Shown here: piece after piece, positions 32,097 through 40,673 of the stretch
How positions within the stretch are numbered: position 1 is the stretch's first letter
Layout of the letters: the number at the start of each line of letters is the position of its first letter
Assembly: GCA_027623235.1 (NCBI GenBank)
Contig: JAQBVJ010000015.1
Location: 1 to 64,000 of the forward strand
DNA from: Planctomycetota bacterium
GTDB taxonomy: Bacteria > Planctomycetota > Planctomycetia > Planctomycetales > Planctomycetaceae
Reading direction: 5' to 3'
Length of the DNA: 64,000 bases
Made by a program: the position numbers and the translations under genes
Notes under the pieces: generated by a model
The model's input: only the letters and a program-made list of their open reading frames with translations
Database searches by the model: none
What the model was told of the DNA's origin: nothing

Positions 32097-32990
32097 TCAT
32101 TCAGGCACGATGATCGACAAAGCTGCCGGCAGGAGTGTCATTTCGCAAGGCGTTTCTCCGATCGCCTCGCCGTCGATCTGCATCGGCACGGGAGAGTCAC
32201 TTTCGATGCGGACTCGAGAAGCCGTGGCGTGTTGAACTCCAGGGCGGTCGAAATGTTTTCGCCGGATCACCTGCCAGAAGTAGCGGGCGAGCTGGAAGCT
32301 GCCGGGCCGCTCAAACACACAAACGGAAAATCGACCGTCGTCTCCGACCGCGTCCGGGGTGATTGGCAGACGGAACGCGTAGGCCGCCAGGTTGGACACC
32401 ACGACCAGACTGCCTTCGATCGGCGTTTCGGAATCGTCCAGGAAGACTCGCATCATTGGGTACGGGTAGTTCGTCAGTGTGCCCAGAATCGGCTTTGCGT
32501 AGGTCAGTTTGCCAATGTTGCCTCGCCGCGACCGGTGGAGACGGTGGATGACCTCCGCATCAAAACCGGCGCTGCCCATCAGAACGAACCGGGTTTCCTT
32601 TTCCGAACCGGCTGCGGAGAACACTCCCAGATCCAGCGTCCTGGTATTTCCGGCGAGGATCATGTCCGCAACTTTTTCTCCGTCGTGACCGATGCCGAAG
32701 TAGCGACACAAAACGTTTTCAGTGCCGAGTGGAAACGGGCAGATCGTCAGTCCGGGAAAACGATTCATCACGTCGCTGACCGTTCCGTCTCCGCCGGCCG
32801 GGACCAGGCAGAGCAGCGACTCGCGCCGCGCCGGATCGGCAAGCACTTCGTCAAGCCGCTCGCGGCGCGAGAACAGACGCGGATTGAGGCCACGTTCTTT
32901 CAGTGCCCGTACGAACGCCAGGAGATGCCGTTTCCGACGTCCGCTGCCCGAGTTCGGGTTTCGTTGAATGGCGACCCAGGGCGAGCTCAT
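32097..32990 (-). CDS. Diacylglycerol kinase-like lipid kinase
   Basis: The protein has 297 residues in the DAGK catalytic family (YegS/DgkB-like). The nucleotide-binding motifs are RNPNSGSG near the N-terminus, GGDGT (PAGGDGTVSDVM) and FPLGTENVLCRYFGI, and the C-terminus has the SPVPMQIDGE stretch. It should phosphorylate a lipid alcohol such as diacylglycerol; the true substrate cannot be read from sequence. The start shares its A with the stop of the HAD gene (TGATG at 32992-32988), so the two are translationally coupled. The frame open further upstream lies inside that gene and is discarded. Confidence 0.9.
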   Translation of the reverse strand: MSSPWVAIQRNPNSGSGRRKRHLLAFVRALKERGLNPRLFSRRERLDEVLADPARRESLLCLVPAGGDGTVSDVMNRFPGLTICPFPLGTENVLCRYFGIGHDGEKVADMILAGNTRTLDLGVFSAAGSEKETRFVLMGSAGFDAEVIHRLHRSRRGNIGKLTYAKPILGTLTNYPYPMMRVFLDDSETPIEGSLVVVSNLAAYAFRLPITPDAVGDDGRFSVCVFERPGSFQLARYFWQVIRRKHFDRPGVQHATASRVRIESDSPVPMQIDGEAIGETPCEMTLLPAALSIIVPE

Positions 32991-33679
32991 CAGAGGACAG
33001 TTTCCAGTTCCAGCAGAGATTTCACGAGGGCCACACCGGCGGGTGGCGAACCCTCGCCGCGGTGAATCAGCACGGCGCAAATTCCAGCGGACTCGGCACC
33101 GCGAACGTCGTTTTCCAGATCGTCGCCGACCATCAGCACTTCATCCGGCGCCGCGCCGATCTCGTCCAGCAGGGCATCGTAGAACGAACGGGACGGTTTC
33201 CGGAATCCCACCTCGGACGACACGACACGCGGGCGGATTTTCGCGAGCGGGGCGAGGCCATCGCAGACCGGGTGCAGACGCGCGTCGAAGTTGGAAGCGA
33301 TGGCCGGTTCGAGCCCGCGGATTCTGAGCTGATCGAGAGCCGGCCGGACGTCTTCGAAACAGGACCACGACTCGGGCAGACCGAAATGCTCGAAGAGCTC
33401 GGCGAAACATTCCTCGTGCGAGCTCACATCCGGCAGAACGTCCGCAACGACGCGTCGCCAGCGTTGCTCTTCGGCAGCCTCACTGGTCCGGCTGGAGCCC
33501 TCGCCGGTGCGGTCACGGTTCTCCGCCTCGCGAAACGCCTTGCGAAAATGCGCGGCGACCTGTTCACGGCTGAGCCTTGATCCATGTCGCCGGCCGATCG
33601 AGTGGTAAGCCGTCGCGACGTCAGGCCTCGCGAAAATCAACGTGCCCACGGCATCAAAGACAACCCGGCGGACAGACAC
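32990..33679 (-). CDS. HAD-superfamily hydrolase (REG-2-like)
   Basis: The protein has 229 residues. Motif I is VVFDAVGTLIF with nucleophile Asp9; the second acidic residue of the usual DxDGT is Val, as in REG-2-like and haloacid-dehalogenase-like HADs. The serine/threonine motif is probably ASNFD, the lysine is in VGFRKPSR, and the acidic motif IV is MVGDDLENDV. It probably acts on a small phosphorylated or halogenated metabolite; the altered motif I makes an ordinary phosphatase call unsafe. GTG 33679 has GGGAG upstream. It ends in TGATG, coupling it to the lipid kinase gene. Confidence 0.88.
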   Translation of the reverse strand: MSVRRVVFDAVGTLIFARPDVATAYHSIGRRHGSRLSREQVAAHFRKAFREAENRDRTGEGSSRTSEAAEEQRWRRVVADVLPDVSSHEECFAELFEHFGLPESWSCFEDVRPALDQLRIRGLEPAIASNFDARLHPVCDGLAPLAKIRPRVVSSEVGFRKPSRSFYDALLDEIGAAPDEVLMVGDDLENDVRGAESAGICAVLIHRGEGSPPAGVALVKSLLELETVL

Positions 33680-33696
33680 GTGGCGACTCCCGGCGT

Positions 33697-34431
33697 TCAG
33701 GCAGCTCGGCGATTCTCTGCGGACGACGCCGCGCTGTCGGTCGAATCGCTGTCATTCGGCTCGGCGGGCTCAGTCGACGGAGCCGTTGCGTTGCCGGGCC
33801 TGCGGAGGAATCGCTCCTCGCCCAGAAAAACGACTGCGACCGTCTTCACGGCAATGGCCGCGTCAAGGTTGACGGAAAGCGACGTGACATAATCGGCATC
33901 GTAAATCCAGCGTTCCGGCCAGCTCAGAAAAATATTGCCGTTCACCTGAGCCAGGCCCGTCAGGCCAGGTCGTAGCAGCAGCCGTCGCAGTCCGTTTTCG
34001 TCGTAGTCACGAATGTGCCCGGGCAGTGCAGGTCGAGGGCCGATCAGCGACATCTCGCCGCGAAGAATGTTGAGCAGTTGCGGGAGCTCGTCGATTTTTG
34101 TTCGACGCAGCCAGCCGCCGATCCGTGTGACCTCGCTGTGCCCCGCCAGAACCTCCACGTGTTCCGTCCGCACTCGATGAGTCATCGATCGAAACTTCCA
34201 GGTCCGAAACGTTGATCCGTACCGCCCCAGCCGTTCCTGCACGAACAACACAGGCCCGCGAGAATCGAGGCGGACAAGAATTGCCGTCAGAACAAAGAAA
34301 GGCAGAGCCGCGACGAAGATCGGAAGACAGAGGACAAGGTCAAAAAGACGTTTTCCGAACAGCCGGTAGAACGACCGTGGCGGCAGGTCGGTGAGGCCGT
34401 ATGTGTGGCAGTATTCTTCCCGAGGAGACAT
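33697..34431 (-). CDS. Polyprenyl-phosphate sugar-1-phosphate transferase
   Basis: The 244-residue protein belongs to the bacterial sugar transferase family (WcaJ/WbaP catalytic domain). An N-terminal hydrophobic hairpin (about 28-52) is followed by WKFRSM and RRTKIDELPQLLNILRGEMS, then LIGPRPALP. It lacks the long N-terminal multi-span domain of WbaP, so it is the minimal monotopic form. It transfers a sugar phosphate to undecaprenyl phosphate to begin exopolysaccharide or O-antigen assembly. TTG 34434 and ATG 34431 are adjacent; ATG is chosen, with AAGGCG upstream. The C-terminal ~30 residues are Ser/Glu/Pro-rich and probably disordered. Confidence 0.93.
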   Translation of the reverse strand: MSPREEYCHTYGLTDLPPRSFYRLFGKRLFDLVLCLPIFVAALPFFVLTAILVRLDSRGPVLFVQERLGRYGSTFRTWKFRSMTHRVRTEHVEVLAGHSEVTRIGGWLRRTKIDELPQLLNILRGEMSLIGPRPALPGHIRDYDENGLRRLLLRPGLTGLAQVNGNIFLSWPERWIYDADYVTSLSVNLDAAIAVKTVAVVFLGEERFLRRPGNATAPSTEPAEPNDSDSTDSAASSAENRRAA

Positions 34432-34737
34432 CAAGACGCCTTGGCGTGAGGGCTGACGGAAGTCGCTGCCGTGACTGAAGGGCGGCTGATCACGCTTCCG
34501 GTGGGCGGCGTTCTAGCAGAACAATTCCTGCGGCCACAACGGCGATTTGAGCTTCGCGACGGATCGCACGTTGCCGTGCTCAGCTCGCAGAGAGGCAGAT
34601 TTCTCGGAGAACGCTGCGTTCCGCCATAACATTTTTCGCTGAGCCACGGCGAATCGGCGGAACTCTACAAAAAAGGCCCGCATTGCTGCGGGCCTCAGAA
34701 GTTTTCGAAATCCGATCCGGTGTCACACCCACCACGA
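34432..34737. other. Intergenic region
   Basis: About 300 bases lie between the PQ-rich protein gene and the sugar transferase gene, both minus-strand. The right side (34669-34695) is the terminator of the upstream gene. The remainder should hold the sugar transferase promoter; no clear promoter or RNA was seen. Confidence 0.5.
34669..34695 (-). terminator. Rho-independent terminator
   Basis: AGGCCCGCA (34674-34682) pairs with TGCGGGCCT (34687-34695) across a 4-base loop, followed on the minus strand by a run of six T residues. It lies about 43 bases after the stop of the PQ-rich protein gene. Confidence 0.9.
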
Positions 34738-36099
34738 TCAATAGACGATCAGGTCGACGATCCGTCCGGGAATCAATCGAATGCGGCGCGAGGCCAGTTT
34801 GCCGAGCGATTTTTCAATGACCCGATAAAAAGTGCGGCCGTATCGCACTTCAGAGACGGTCACTTCGCGAATCACTTCGACGCGAACGTTGTAGATGTGC
34901 GGAACCGTCGGCAGGAGAGGGTGGTCTGATTCAAAGTGCCAGACACCGTTTTCCCCACGGAATCCTTCAAGCGGCTCGTAGTTTCCATACATGTCTTCGG
35001 TGGTGACCTTGATCTTCACATCGTGAGCCAGCCCCTGTGTCAACGTGTCGAGAACCTCGACATCGACCATGCCGGTTCGTGGATGCTTGTCCCAGGGGAC
35101 CATTCGAACCGGTCGCATGTACGTTCGGCCGAGTGTTCCTGGTGGCGGCCTCGAAGTGTCATCGTCAAAAGCCTGGACATTGCGAGTTCGTGGAGCGGTC
35201 ATCACGGGTGCTGGACCGGACAGGTACGGTCCGGCGGGAGCACCGTAGTTCGGTCCGCCCTGGGCTGCGGCATGAGGAGCCGCCGCCGGGTAGGGACCAG
35301 CCGGATAAGGAGCATTTGCTGCCGGACCGGCCACTGAGGGACCCGCCTGCGGTTCGGCCACCAACTGAGGTCCCTGCGGAGTCATCACGTAATGACCCGG
35401 CGGAAGCTGAGCGTCAGACGACGAAACCGTCGGAACCGGTGCAGCCGCATTCGCACCCGGCTGGGCAAACGCTGCACCCGGCTGAGGGTACGGTCCACCT
35501 GGTTGAGGGTACGCTCCACCTGGCTGGGCAAACGCTGCACCCGGCTGAGGCTGAGGGTACGCCGCACCCGGAATTGGCTGCATAGCGACTTGCTGCCCCT
35601 GCTGAGGCTGAACGTAGTTCGGAGCGACGGGCGTCTGGACGAGCTGCTGGCCGGAAGCGATTGGCTGGACCACGGTCGGGTAAGGCTGAGCCACCGGCGT
35701 TGGATAAGGTTGAGCCACCTGCGTCGGGTAAGGCTGAGCCACCGGCGTTGGATATTGATAGGAACTGGCGGCCAGCGCCGCTGGATCAATGTCCGCCCAC
35801 TTCGGAGCAGGCTCCTGCAGAGCGAGCACAGGCACGGTGCCTCGCGGGCGTGCCCAGTGCGGTGCGGGATCAGGAGCCTGTCCCTGCACTGATCGCATCA
35901 TGGCCGTCGGCGGAGCGTAGTAGTAAGCCTGAGCAACCGGCATCGGCACGTAGGCAGGCACCGTTGCGTAACTCCTCTGGCAGGTACTGCAGTGCCCCAG
36001 CCCGAGCGTTCCCAGCAGGTCGCCCGCGTCGACGCGTGCCTCGCCGGCGACGCCAGCCGCAAGCAGTGCCGCCGCGAGTGTCAATCGTTTCCTGGCCAT
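34738..36099 (-). CDS. Secreted Pro/Gln-rich repeat protein, unknown
   Basis: The 453-residue protein has an N-terminal signal (about 1-25), a short CSTC motif, then about 200 residues rich in Pro, Gln, Ala and Tyr. These include four YPT-VAQP-type repeats and several AYPQPGGPYPQPG-type repeats. The C-terminal 150 residues are compositionally normal and predicted mostly beta (PVRMVPWDKHPRTGMVDVEV, EPLEGFRGENGVWHFESDHP), ending RIRLIPGRIVDLIVY. ATG 36099 has AAGGGAA upstream; the 15-codon open extension is rejected. A strong terminator follows. A surface or cell-wall role is plausible from export and composition, but I do not recognise the family. Confidence 0.82.
   Translation of the reverse strand: MARKRLTLAAALLAAGVAGEARVDAGDLLGTLGLGHCSTCQRSYATVPAYVPMPVAQAYYYAPPTAMMRSVQGQAPDPAPHWARPRGTVPVLALQEPAPKWADIDPAALAASSYQYPTPVAQPYPTQVAQPYPTPVAQPYPTVVQPIASGQQLVQTPVAPNYVQPQQGQQVAMQPIPGAAYPQPQPGAAFAQPGGAYPQPGGPYPQPGAAFAQPGANAAAPVPTVSSSDAQLPPGHYVMTPQGPQLVAEPQAGPSVAGPAANAPYPAGPYPAAAPHAAAQGGPNYGAPAGPYLSGPAPVMTAPRTRNVQAFDDDTSRPPPGTLGRTYMRPVRMVPWDKHPRTGMVDVEVLDTLTQGLAHDVKIKVTTEDMYGNYEPLEGFRGENGVWHFESDHPLLPTVPHIYNVRVEVIREVTVSEVRYGRTFYRVIEKSLGKLASRRIRLIPGRIVDLIVY
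35454..35755. repeat. In-frame low-complexity repeats of the PQ-rich protein
   Basis: Two repeat blocks lie here. At 35454-35573 GGCTGGGCAAACGCTGC and GGTTGAGGGTACGCT-type units recur, encoding QPGAAFA and QPGGAYP. At 35660-35755 units of about 27 bases (GGATAAGGTTGAGCCACC and variants) encode YPTPVAQP. Both keep the reading frame. Confidence 0.85.
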
Positions 36100-36402
36100 G
36101 TCCGATTCCCTTGACGAATACTCAAACTGACAAACAGTCAACACCGATAAATCTCAAACAGCGAAGTGACGTCTGGCAGTCGAGACTGAATCCAGACAAC
36201 TCAGTCAGCGTATCACCGCGCGGATTGCTCGAAAGCCTTCAGTCTGCTACCCCACACGTTTTCATCATTGTGGTGGCGTGGACCCTGCACTGGCCGGCAA
36301 AGCACGACTCTCCTGCCAGACCGGTAAACTTCCCGCGGCCCGTCACGACCGGTGTTGCGAGTTCCATTTCGCCTCAACGCCGACCGATTTTGCGGAGTGA
36401 GC
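36100..36402. other. Divergent intergenic region
   Basis: About 300 bases lie between the divergent PQ-rich protein and WecA-like genes and should hold both promoters. I see no hairpin, RNA gene or convincing promoter hexamers. Confidence 0.45.
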
Positions 36403-37530
36403 ATGTTTTTTCTGATTGCCGCGTGTTTCGGTTCGGGGTTCGTTGTGTCGATTGTGACGACGCGGCTGATGCGGACGCTCTCCCCGCGCTGGGGACTGAT
36501 CGATCAACCGGCGGCAAGAAAGGTGCATGTCACGCCGACTCCGCTGGGAGGCGGCATCGGAATCTGGGCCGGAGTCGTCATCCCGATCGCACTGGCTCAG
36601 GCAAGCGTCTTCTGGCTGAGCGGACTCGAACAACTGCCCGAGTGGCTGCCGGTGGAAATTCGGCCGCACCTCGATGGAGTCACGTTTCGATCAGGCCAAC
36701 TGTGGGGCATCCTTGCCGCCGGCACGATCCTGTCCGTCATGGGACTGATCGATGACATCCGCAATCTGCCCTGGCAGCCCCGCCTGGCGATCCAGGTTCT
36801 CGTCGCCGTCGGACTGACGTTCGCCGGAGTTCGCGCGACGGTCTTCGTCGAATGGACGTGGGTCGGCTACCTTGTCAGCGTGCTGTGGATTCTGTGCCTG
36901 GTGAACTCGTTCAACTTTCTCGACAACATGGACGGCCTCTCGGCGGGCATCGGTCTGATTGCCTCGCTGATGTTCGCCGCGATTCTGCTCACCGCGCTCA
37001 GCGAACCGCGCTGGCTGGTCGCCTCGGTGCTGCTGATCCTCGCCGGATCGCTCGCCGGATTCCTGTGGTGGAACTGGTCCCCGGCGAGCATATTCATGGG
37101 AGACACCGGCAGCTATTTCATCGGCCTGATCCTGGCGACGATGACGATTCTCGGCACATTTTATGAGGGCTCTTCAACAAGCGTCGGCGGTGCGTCCTCA
37201 GTCGGACGACACGTGATCCTCGCCCCGCTGTGCGTGCTCGCCGTGCCGCTTTACGACATCATTTCGGTCATGCTGATCCGGCTGAAACAAAAACGCAGCC
37301 CGTTCCAGCCGGACAAGAGCCACTTCTCACACCGCCTGGTGGAGCTTGGCCTGAAGCCGAGAAGCGCCGTGTTGACCGTCCACCTGGCCACGCTGACAAC
37401 CGGCTTCGGAGGCCTGCTGCTGTACCAGGTGCCGGACTGGAACTCGGCCTCGATCGTCGCCGGTCTGATCATCTGCGTCCTGCTGATCATCGCGATCCTG
37501 GAAACCGCCGGGCGATCGAAGCCAGAATAA
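36403..37530 (+). CDS. Undecaprenyl-phosphate GlcNAc-1-phosphate transferase-like
   Basis: The 375-residue integral membrane protein has about ten hydrophobic segments. It belongs to the MraY/WecA/TagO family, which transfers an N-acetylhexosamine 1-phosphate to undecaprenyl phosphate. Conserved motifs are DDIRNLPWQPR, NSFNFLDNMDGLSAG, MGDTGSYFIG and a C-terminal HFSHRL, placing it with WecA/TagO and not MraY. GGAG lies 8 bases before ATG 36403; an open extension to 36352 is rejected. It acts at the cytoplasmic face of the inner membrane to start a surface glycan. Confidence 0.94.
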   Translation: MFFLIAACFGSGFVVSIVTTRLMRTLSPRWGLIDQPAARKVHVTPTPLGGGIGIWAGVVIPIALAQASVFWLSGLEQLPEWLPVEIRPHLDGVTFRSGQLWGILAAGTILSVMGLIDDIRNLPWQPRLAIQVLVAVGLTFAGVRATVFVEWTWVGYLVSVLWILCLVNSFNFLDNMDGLSAGIGLIASLMFAAILLTALSEPRWLVASVLLILAGSLAGFLWWNWSPASIFMGDTGSYFIGLILATMTILGTFYEGSSTSVGGASSVGRHVILAPLCVLAVPLYDIISVMLIRLKQKRSPFQPDKSHFSHRLVELGLKPRSAVLTVHLATLTTGFGGLLLYQVPDWNSASIVAGLIICVLLIIAILETAGRSKPE

Positions 37531-37556
37531 TCCGCGGCCTCTGACGCCAGCGTCTC

Positions 37557-38276
37557 TCAATGAAACGCCGGCACCTCCGCGACACTCTTCCCATCAATCA
37601 TGTCCTGAAGATGAGCCGCCACCGCATCCGCCGTCGCGTCGATGAGGATCTGCCCGACCTCGGCGGTCGCCGCGAGCGGTTCTTTATCTTCCTGATCCTG
37701 CATCGCGTCGTGCCGGACGTTCTCGGGAAACGCGGCCAGCGCGAAGGCCGTCTCGAATTCCTGAGCGTGCCCAGGCCAGCGGCCTGTGGTGAGGTGTTTG
37801 TCGGCGACCTCTTTCGGAGTGAAGTCCCAGTAGCTGTGAAACTGCAGGTTGATTTCCAGTCGCTGCAGAAACTGCCCCCACATGCCCTCGCACGGAGCCA
37901 CGTTGCCGCCGTGCCCGTTCAGGACAAGGATGTTCGTAAACCCCGCGCTGTTCATGCTGCGGATCGTGTCGAACAGAACTCCCAGCCAGCTTCCGGGCAA
38001 CGCGGACAGCGTGCCGATGTGCCGCATGTGGTGCTCGCTGATGCCGATGTTCATCGACGGGGCGATAATCACCTGCGGAGCCAGTCGGCTGGCGATCTGC
38101 ACGGCCATGTGATTAACGCTGCGCCAGTCGTGCTCCATGGCGAGGTGTTCGAGATGCTGCTCGGTGGCGGCGACGGGAATGATGCACGCCTTGAGCTCTC
38201 CGGCCTGCATCCGCTCCCGAAACTCGCGCCGCGTGTGCTTGTGGACGTAAAGTCGATCTTCACCGGTGAGTGTCAT
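37557..38276 (-). CDS. Creatininase-family amidohydrolase
   Basis: The protein has 239 residues. The family's metal-binding N-terminal motif is ATEQHLEHLAMEHD, followed by SEHHMRHIGTLS, ILVLNGHGGN and GHAQEFETA. Creatininase-family enzymes hydrolyse cyclic amides or formamides (creatininase, MftE, ArfB and others), so the substrate cannot be inferred. AAGGACCC precedes ATG 38276. It converges on the WecA-like gene with only 26 bases between stops, and is divergent from the ABC permease. Confidence 0.88.
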   Translation of the reverse strand: MTLTGEDRLYVHKHTRREFRERMQAGELKACIIPVAATEQHLEHLAMEHDWRSVNHMAVQIASRLAPQVIIAPSMNIGISEHHMRHIGTLSALPGSWLGVLFDTIRSMNSAGFTNILVLNGHGGNVAPCEGMWGQFLQRLEINLQFHSYWDFTPKEVADKHLTTGRWPGHAQEFETAFALAAFPENVRHDAMQDQEDKEPLAATAEVGQILIDATADAVAAHLQDMIDGKSVAEVPAFH

Positions 38277-38517
38277 GGCGGGGTCCTTCGAGGTCGATGG
38301 TTAATGGTCGATAGTTGAGTGGGTTGGACGCGTGCCTTCGAAGACGGCGGCGATTATCCTCGCCGTACTGTAAGGCCCAATCTGACGACGAAAAGTCTGA
38401 CCGCCGTTTGTCGCCCGCCTTCAGGCGGATCGCACGGTGCGGGTCGGGAATCTTTGAGCCACAGAATACGGGTCCTCCGGCTAATGCCGGTACGACACAC
38501 AATCCGGAGCCAGCTCG

Positions 38518-39876
38518 ATGAGCATCACGCGACTCGTCTTCAACGAAATCCGGCACCGCAAACTCAACTTCGTGCTGACGATTCTGTCAGTCACGATCGC
38601 GGTCGGCTGCCTGACGGGAGCTCAAACATTGCTGCGTTCGGACGAGGTCCAGACCGACGACATCCTCGCCGCGAAGAAGACTGAGGTCGAAGCAGCGGTG
38701 GCCGAGCGGGTGAAGACGGTCGAGGAAGCCGGGAAGGCTCATCAGGATTTCGTGCGGAAGGAGATGCTGAAGCTCGGCTTCAACATTCTCATTCTGCCTG
38801 AAGAACAGGACGTGTCCGAACTGCTGCTGCACGGGCGGCTGACCGCGACGATGCCGGAGAGCTATGTCGATAAGCTCGCGCAGTCATCCGTCATGACAGT
38901 CAACCATCTGCTGCCGACCGTCGTCAAACGCGTCGATGTCGAACATGGCGGCACGAAATTCGACGTCGTGCTGCAGGGCACGCGCGGCGAGGTCCCGATC
39001 CTCAACCGCGGACAAAAGAAAATGCTGCTCGCAGCCGTGCCGCCCGGTTCGGTTGTGATCGGTTCCGAAGTGCAGAAGAAGCTCGGCCTGAAAAAGGCCG
39101 ACACGCTGACGATCCTGGGCGAGGACTTCACAGTCGCAACGATCAATAAGCCGACGGGATCGATCGACGATGTGACCGTCTGGATCGATCTGAAGCAGGC
39201 TCAAAAGCTGCTCGGGATGGAGAACCTCATCAATACGATCTTCGCGTTGGAATGCGGGTGTGTCGGCGATCGGCTGGCGCAGATTCGTGCCGAGGTATCC
39301 GCGCTGTTGCCCGGAACGCAGATCGTCGAGGAAGAGGCCAAGGCTCTCACGCGCGCCGAATCACGAGCCAAAGCGGAGGAAGCCGCGATCCAGGCACTCG
39401 CCGATGAGAAGGCCGCGGGGGAGGCAACTCTGAGACGCACCGAGGAAACTCGCATCGACATCGAGGACCGAAACGCGGGGCTGGCCGGCGTTCTGGTTCC
39501 GCTGGTCATGCTGGGCTGCGCGTTGTGGATCGGCTTCCTGGCGTTCGGCAACGTGCGTGAGCGGCAAAGCGAAATCGGAATTCTTCGTGCCATCGGCCTC
39601 AGCTCGAAGCAGATTCTCACGCTCTTCCTCAGCCGCACGCTGTTAACGGGAATCGTTGGCGGAGTGGTCGGCTGCCTGCTGGGTCTGCAGTTCGGGCTCC
39701 AATTCGGCGCGGCCGAGTCACTGGGCATCACGGTCTCGCGACTGTTCGAGGATGGCGATTTGAAATTGCTGGTGATCCTCGCCCCGATTCTGGCCGTGGT
39801 CTTTTCCGCGATCGCCAGCTGGCTGCCAGCCATGATGGCGGCAAAGCAGGATCCGGCCGTGGTCCTTCAGGAATAA
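38518..39876 (+). CDS. FtsX/MacB-type ABC transporter permease
   Basis: The 452-residue protein has one N-terminal transmembrane helix (about 15-37), a large extracytoplasmic MacB-like periplasmic domain, and three C-terminal helices (about 325-345, 375-400 and 415-440) of the FtsX domain, with the conserved RERQSEIGILRAIGLSSKQI loop. Charged, probably coiled-coil segments lie at about 48-80 and 272-322. Proteins of this topology do mechanotransmission or export (MacB, LolCE, FtsX). It pairs with the ATPase 31 bases downstream. No MFP or TolC-like partner is encoded next to them. Confidence 0.92.
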   Translation: MSITRLVFNEIRHRKLNFVLTILSVTIAVGCLTGAQTLLRSDEVQTDDILAAKKTEVEAAVAERVKTVEEAGKAHQDFVRKEMLKLGFNILILPEEQDVSELLLHGRLTATMPESYVDKLAQSSVMTVNHLLPTVVKRVDVEHGGTKFDVVLQGTRGEVPILNRGQKKMLLAAVPPGSVVIGSEVQKKLGLKKADTLTILGEDFTVATINKPTGSIDDVTVWIDLKQAQKLLGMENLINTIFALECGCVGDRLAQIRAEVSALLPGTQIVEEEAKALTRAESRAKAEEAAIQALADEKAAGEATLRRTEETRIDIEDRNAGLAGVLVPLVMLGCALWIGFLAFGNVRERQSEIGILRAIGLSSKQILTLFLSRTLLTGIVGGVVGCLLGLQFGLQFGAAESLGITVSRLFEDGDLKLLVILAPILAVVFSAIASWLPAMMAAKQDPAVVLQE

Positions 39877-39907
39877 TTCGCACAAATCGGCAGGACAGGC
39901 TGAGCTA

Positions 39908-40603
39908 ATGACAGAAATCCTCGACCTTCAAAAAGTCTGCAAGACGTACCGTGGCCGAAGTGGCGAAGTGCGGGCCGTTGACGGCGTGAGCCTGTCGCTG
40001 GACGCTGGCGAGTTCGTCGCCGTTCGCGGTCCGAGTGGCTGTGGCAAGTCGACGTTGCTGCTGTTGTCGGGAGGTCTGCTCGCACCGGACAGTGGCGATG
40101 TCACCGTCGCTGGCGAAGAACCGTATCTCATGTCGACCGATGCCCGTTCGCGATTTCGAGCGGCCAACATTGGCTTCGTGTTTCAGCAGTTTCACCTCGT
40201 GCCGTATCTCTCGGTCCTGGAAAATGTCCTCGCCCCGTCGATTGCCAACAAAACGGCGGCGGCTGACGAGACGCTGACGCGGGCTCGAAGTCTCGTCGTT
40301 CATTTTGGTCTGGAAGATCGCATCGACCACGTGCCGGGCGAATTGAGCAGTGGCGAACGGCAGCGCACGGCACTCGCGCGAGCTCTCCTGAATCAGCCGA
40401 AACTGCTGTTGGCAGACGAACCGACGGGAAATCTGGATGAGGAAAATGCCGAGCTCGTGCTCACGCACCTCGGCGAATTTGCGGCCAGCGGCGGTGCTGT
40501 GCTGCTGGTCACGCATGATGCCAGCGCGGCAGCCAGAGCCAGCCGCACGGTGTTTCTTGACAGCGGAAAAGTCGTGACGGACGACGCGGCGACAGCCAGT
40601 TGA
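39908..40603 (+). CDS. ABC transporter ATP-binding protein (LolD/MacB type)
   Basis: The 231-residue ATPase has Walker A GPSGCGKST, Q-loop FVFQQFHLVPYLS, signature LSSGERQR, Walker B LLLADEPTGNLD and H-loop VTHD, all in order. Sequence and length match the LolD/FtsE/MacB ATPase clan, which works with FtsX-type permeases such as the one encoded just upstream. The two form a two-gene operon. Confidence 0.96.
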   Translation: MTEILDLQKVCKTYRGRSGEVRAVDGVSLSLDAGEFVAVRGPSGCGKSTLLLLSGGLLAPDSGDVTVAGEEPYLMSTDARSRFRAANIGFVFQQFHLVPYLSVLENVLAPSIANKTAAADETLTRARSLVVHFGLEDRIDHVPGELSSGERQRTALARALLNQPKLLLADEPTGNLDEENAELVLTHLGEFAASGGAVLLVTHDASAAARASRTVFLDSGKVVTDDAATAS

Positions 40604-40673
40604 AAGTGGCGCACGGCGTCCGGACGAGGGTCGCTTTCCCAGGCAAAACCGGGCGGCGAGCGGCGCTACGGAT

